The notes below the pieces were generated by a model, which was given only the letters and a program-made list of their open reading frames with translations, did not search any database and was not told where the DNA came from. Positions 63,197 through 64,000 of a stretch of 64,000 nucleotides of DNA are shown here, piece after piece. The stretch is from the NCBI RefSeq assembly GCF_036325985.1, contig NZ_JAUHLI010000004.1, positions 1-64,000 of the forward strand, read 5' to 3'. This stretch comes from Alkalimonas cellulosilytica (GTDB lineage: Bacteria > Pseudomonadota > Gammaproteobacteria > Enterobacterales > Alteromonadaceae). The stretch's first letter is position 1; each line of letters starts with the position of its first letter. Position numbers and translations under genes: made by a program.

Positions 63197-64000
63197 ATGG
63201 CCGAACTTTATTTTCCCCGCTCTGCCGAACGTGCAGAGCAGCTATTCGCCTCCCAACCTGAATTACTCAACCAATACCGTCAGCTGAATCGTCAGCGCAG
63301 CGATCTGTTGTTACCCAACAAGCCTTATCTGATGAGCTGCCAGCCGGGCGATGAGCGGGTACTTGCGGTGATGAATCAGTTCTCTTCCACTGAAATGCAG
63401 CGCCTGCAGCATGCTTCGGCGCTTTACGACGAGCATTTACTGGCCATCGCCGCCATAACCGAAGAATTGATTGCACCGGTCATGGCCTTGGTGGAAGAGC
63501 ATGGAGCCAATGTTGCCAGCGCCCTGATTGGAGCCAGCAAACATCAATACAATGCATTTCAGCAGTCCATTGTCCGTTATCAACAAGCGCTGATGGATTT
63601 GCATGAGGTCAGCCAGGCCAAGACACAGGCGCGTGGTGCTCGCGACCGGGGTGCTTACAACCCACAGATAGCGGCAAAAGAAGCTCAGGTCCGCCGCCTG
63701 CATGCCGACATGCAACAGCGTTTTCAGTCGCAACTGGCGCGCTACAAAGCCAATCTGGGCACGCAAGCCAACCGCTCGGCTCTAGCCAATGTGGATCGCG
63801 GTGTTAATGTCGCCCGCAGCGGCCGCTCATTGCACAGCAATACCGCTGGTGGCCGCCGCACCGGGCGAACGTTGAATATTTCCAATGGCGCGCAAGCTCA
63901 GCAGGTCATGCGTTTTATTCGAGGATTGCAGATTGCCAGCCCTTTGGTGATGGCCTGGGATATCCGCGGGCGCAATCAAAAAGTTCGCCGGGTACAGCAA
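63197..64000 (+). CDS. Putative secreted toxin/effector protein, N-terminal part
   Basis: Start ATG 63197 behind AAGGAC; open for 268 codons to the window edge, so the C-terminus is missing. The N-terminal 170 residues are helical and Gln/Ala-rich (SSTEMQRLQHASALYDEHLLAIAAITEELIAPVMAL). A basic Ser/Gly/Arg linker follows (RSGRSLHSNTAGGRRTGRTL), then VMRFIRGLQIASPLVMAWDI. In polymorphic-toxin and type VI effector proteins a segment like this usually precedes a glycine-zipper membrane region. The family was not identified; assignment is inference. Confidence 0.4.
   Translation, partial: MAELYFPRSAERAEQLFASQPELLNQYRQLNRQRSDLLLPNKPYLMSCQPGDERVLAVMNQFSSTEMQRLQHASALYDEHLLAIAAITEELIAPVMALVEEHGANVASALIGASKHQYNAFQQSIVRYQQALMDLHEVSQAKTQARGARDRGAYNPQIAAKEAQVRRLHADMQQRFQSQLARYKANLGTQANRSALANVDRGVNVARSGRSLHSNTAGGRRTGRTLNISNGAQAQQVMRFIRGLQIASPLVMAWDIRGRNQKVRRVQQ

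Noticed and set aside
1..64000. CRISPR array, rRNA, tRNA or prophage
   Set aside because: No regularly spaced repeats beyond the two-copy 42-bp unit, no rRNA-like sequence, no cloverleaf with TTCGANNC-type arm in gene gaps, and no phage structural genes were seen.

Overview
The window is chromosomal DNA of a Gram-negative gammaproteobacterium. A complete-looking MSHA (mannose-sensitive haemagglutinin) type IV pilus locus lies directly upstream of mreBCD-maf-rng-yhdP-tldD. Together with the yheS/yheV/slyX/fkpA and glrK-qseG-glrR clusters, this points to the Alteromonadales, in the range of Rheinheimera/Alishewanella and relatives. The genus is inferred from gene content and remembered protein families, not from a search.

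Layout. (1) 1-150: edge of the window with an 87-bp multi-hairpin repeat element. (2) 150-1079, minus: PLP-dependent ACC deaminase/D-cysteine desulfhydrase-like enzyme. (3) 1170-17597, plus: one tightly overlapped MSHA operon, mshI-mshI2(PilN-like)-J-K-L-M-N-E-G-B-A-C-D-O-P-Q, with no mshF between mshG and mshB. (4) 17804-29526, plus: mreB, mreC, mreD, maf, rng, yhdP, a nitrilase-family amidase, tldD and ilvE (cell shape, RNA processing, envelope transport, peptide maturation). (5) 29.6-46 kb: housekeeping genes on both strands, namely two bacterial PH-domain membrane proteins, darP, pmbA, a CBS protein, a 46-residue DUF3149 protein, a TIGR02444 protein, yheS, yheV, slyX, a WD40 lipoprotein, fkpA, rsd, nudC, hemE, sthA, a DUF3667 protein and an ACT protein. 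(6) 46.0-49.9 kb: a TonB-domain lipoprotein, small membrane proteins, an SDR oxidoreductase, a YbjQ protein and a lipoprotein. (7) 49.9-54.8 kb, minus: leuABCD with its leader peptide (leuL) and attenuator. (8) 54.8-58.8 kb, plus: a small membrane-protein gene followed by the glrK-qseG-glrR two-component operon. (9) 58.9-64 kb: accessory end with a DUF2288 gene, ccdAB toxin-antitoxin, a thioesterase, a HEPN-like gene cut by an IS21-family remnant, a 42-bp tandem repeat, and the start of a gene resembling polymorphic-toxin/secreted-effector proteins that runs off the window.

Most notable observations. The 380-bp gap between leuL and the glr cluster holds two perfect TGTC-N10-GACA sites, the motif bound by GlrR in enterobacteria. 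About 60 bp further on is a correctly spaced -24/-12 sigma54-like promoter, placed to drive a previously unremarked 60-residue membrane protein and/or the glrK-qseG-glrR operon itself. Separately, the 101 bp upstream of and into a small membrane-protein gene (47090-47190) align without gaps to the 101 bp upstream of and into ybjQ (49103-49203). This reveals a relic start that now acts as an 11-codon upstream ORF overlapping the downstream start codon. No rRNA, tRNA or CRISPR array was seen.
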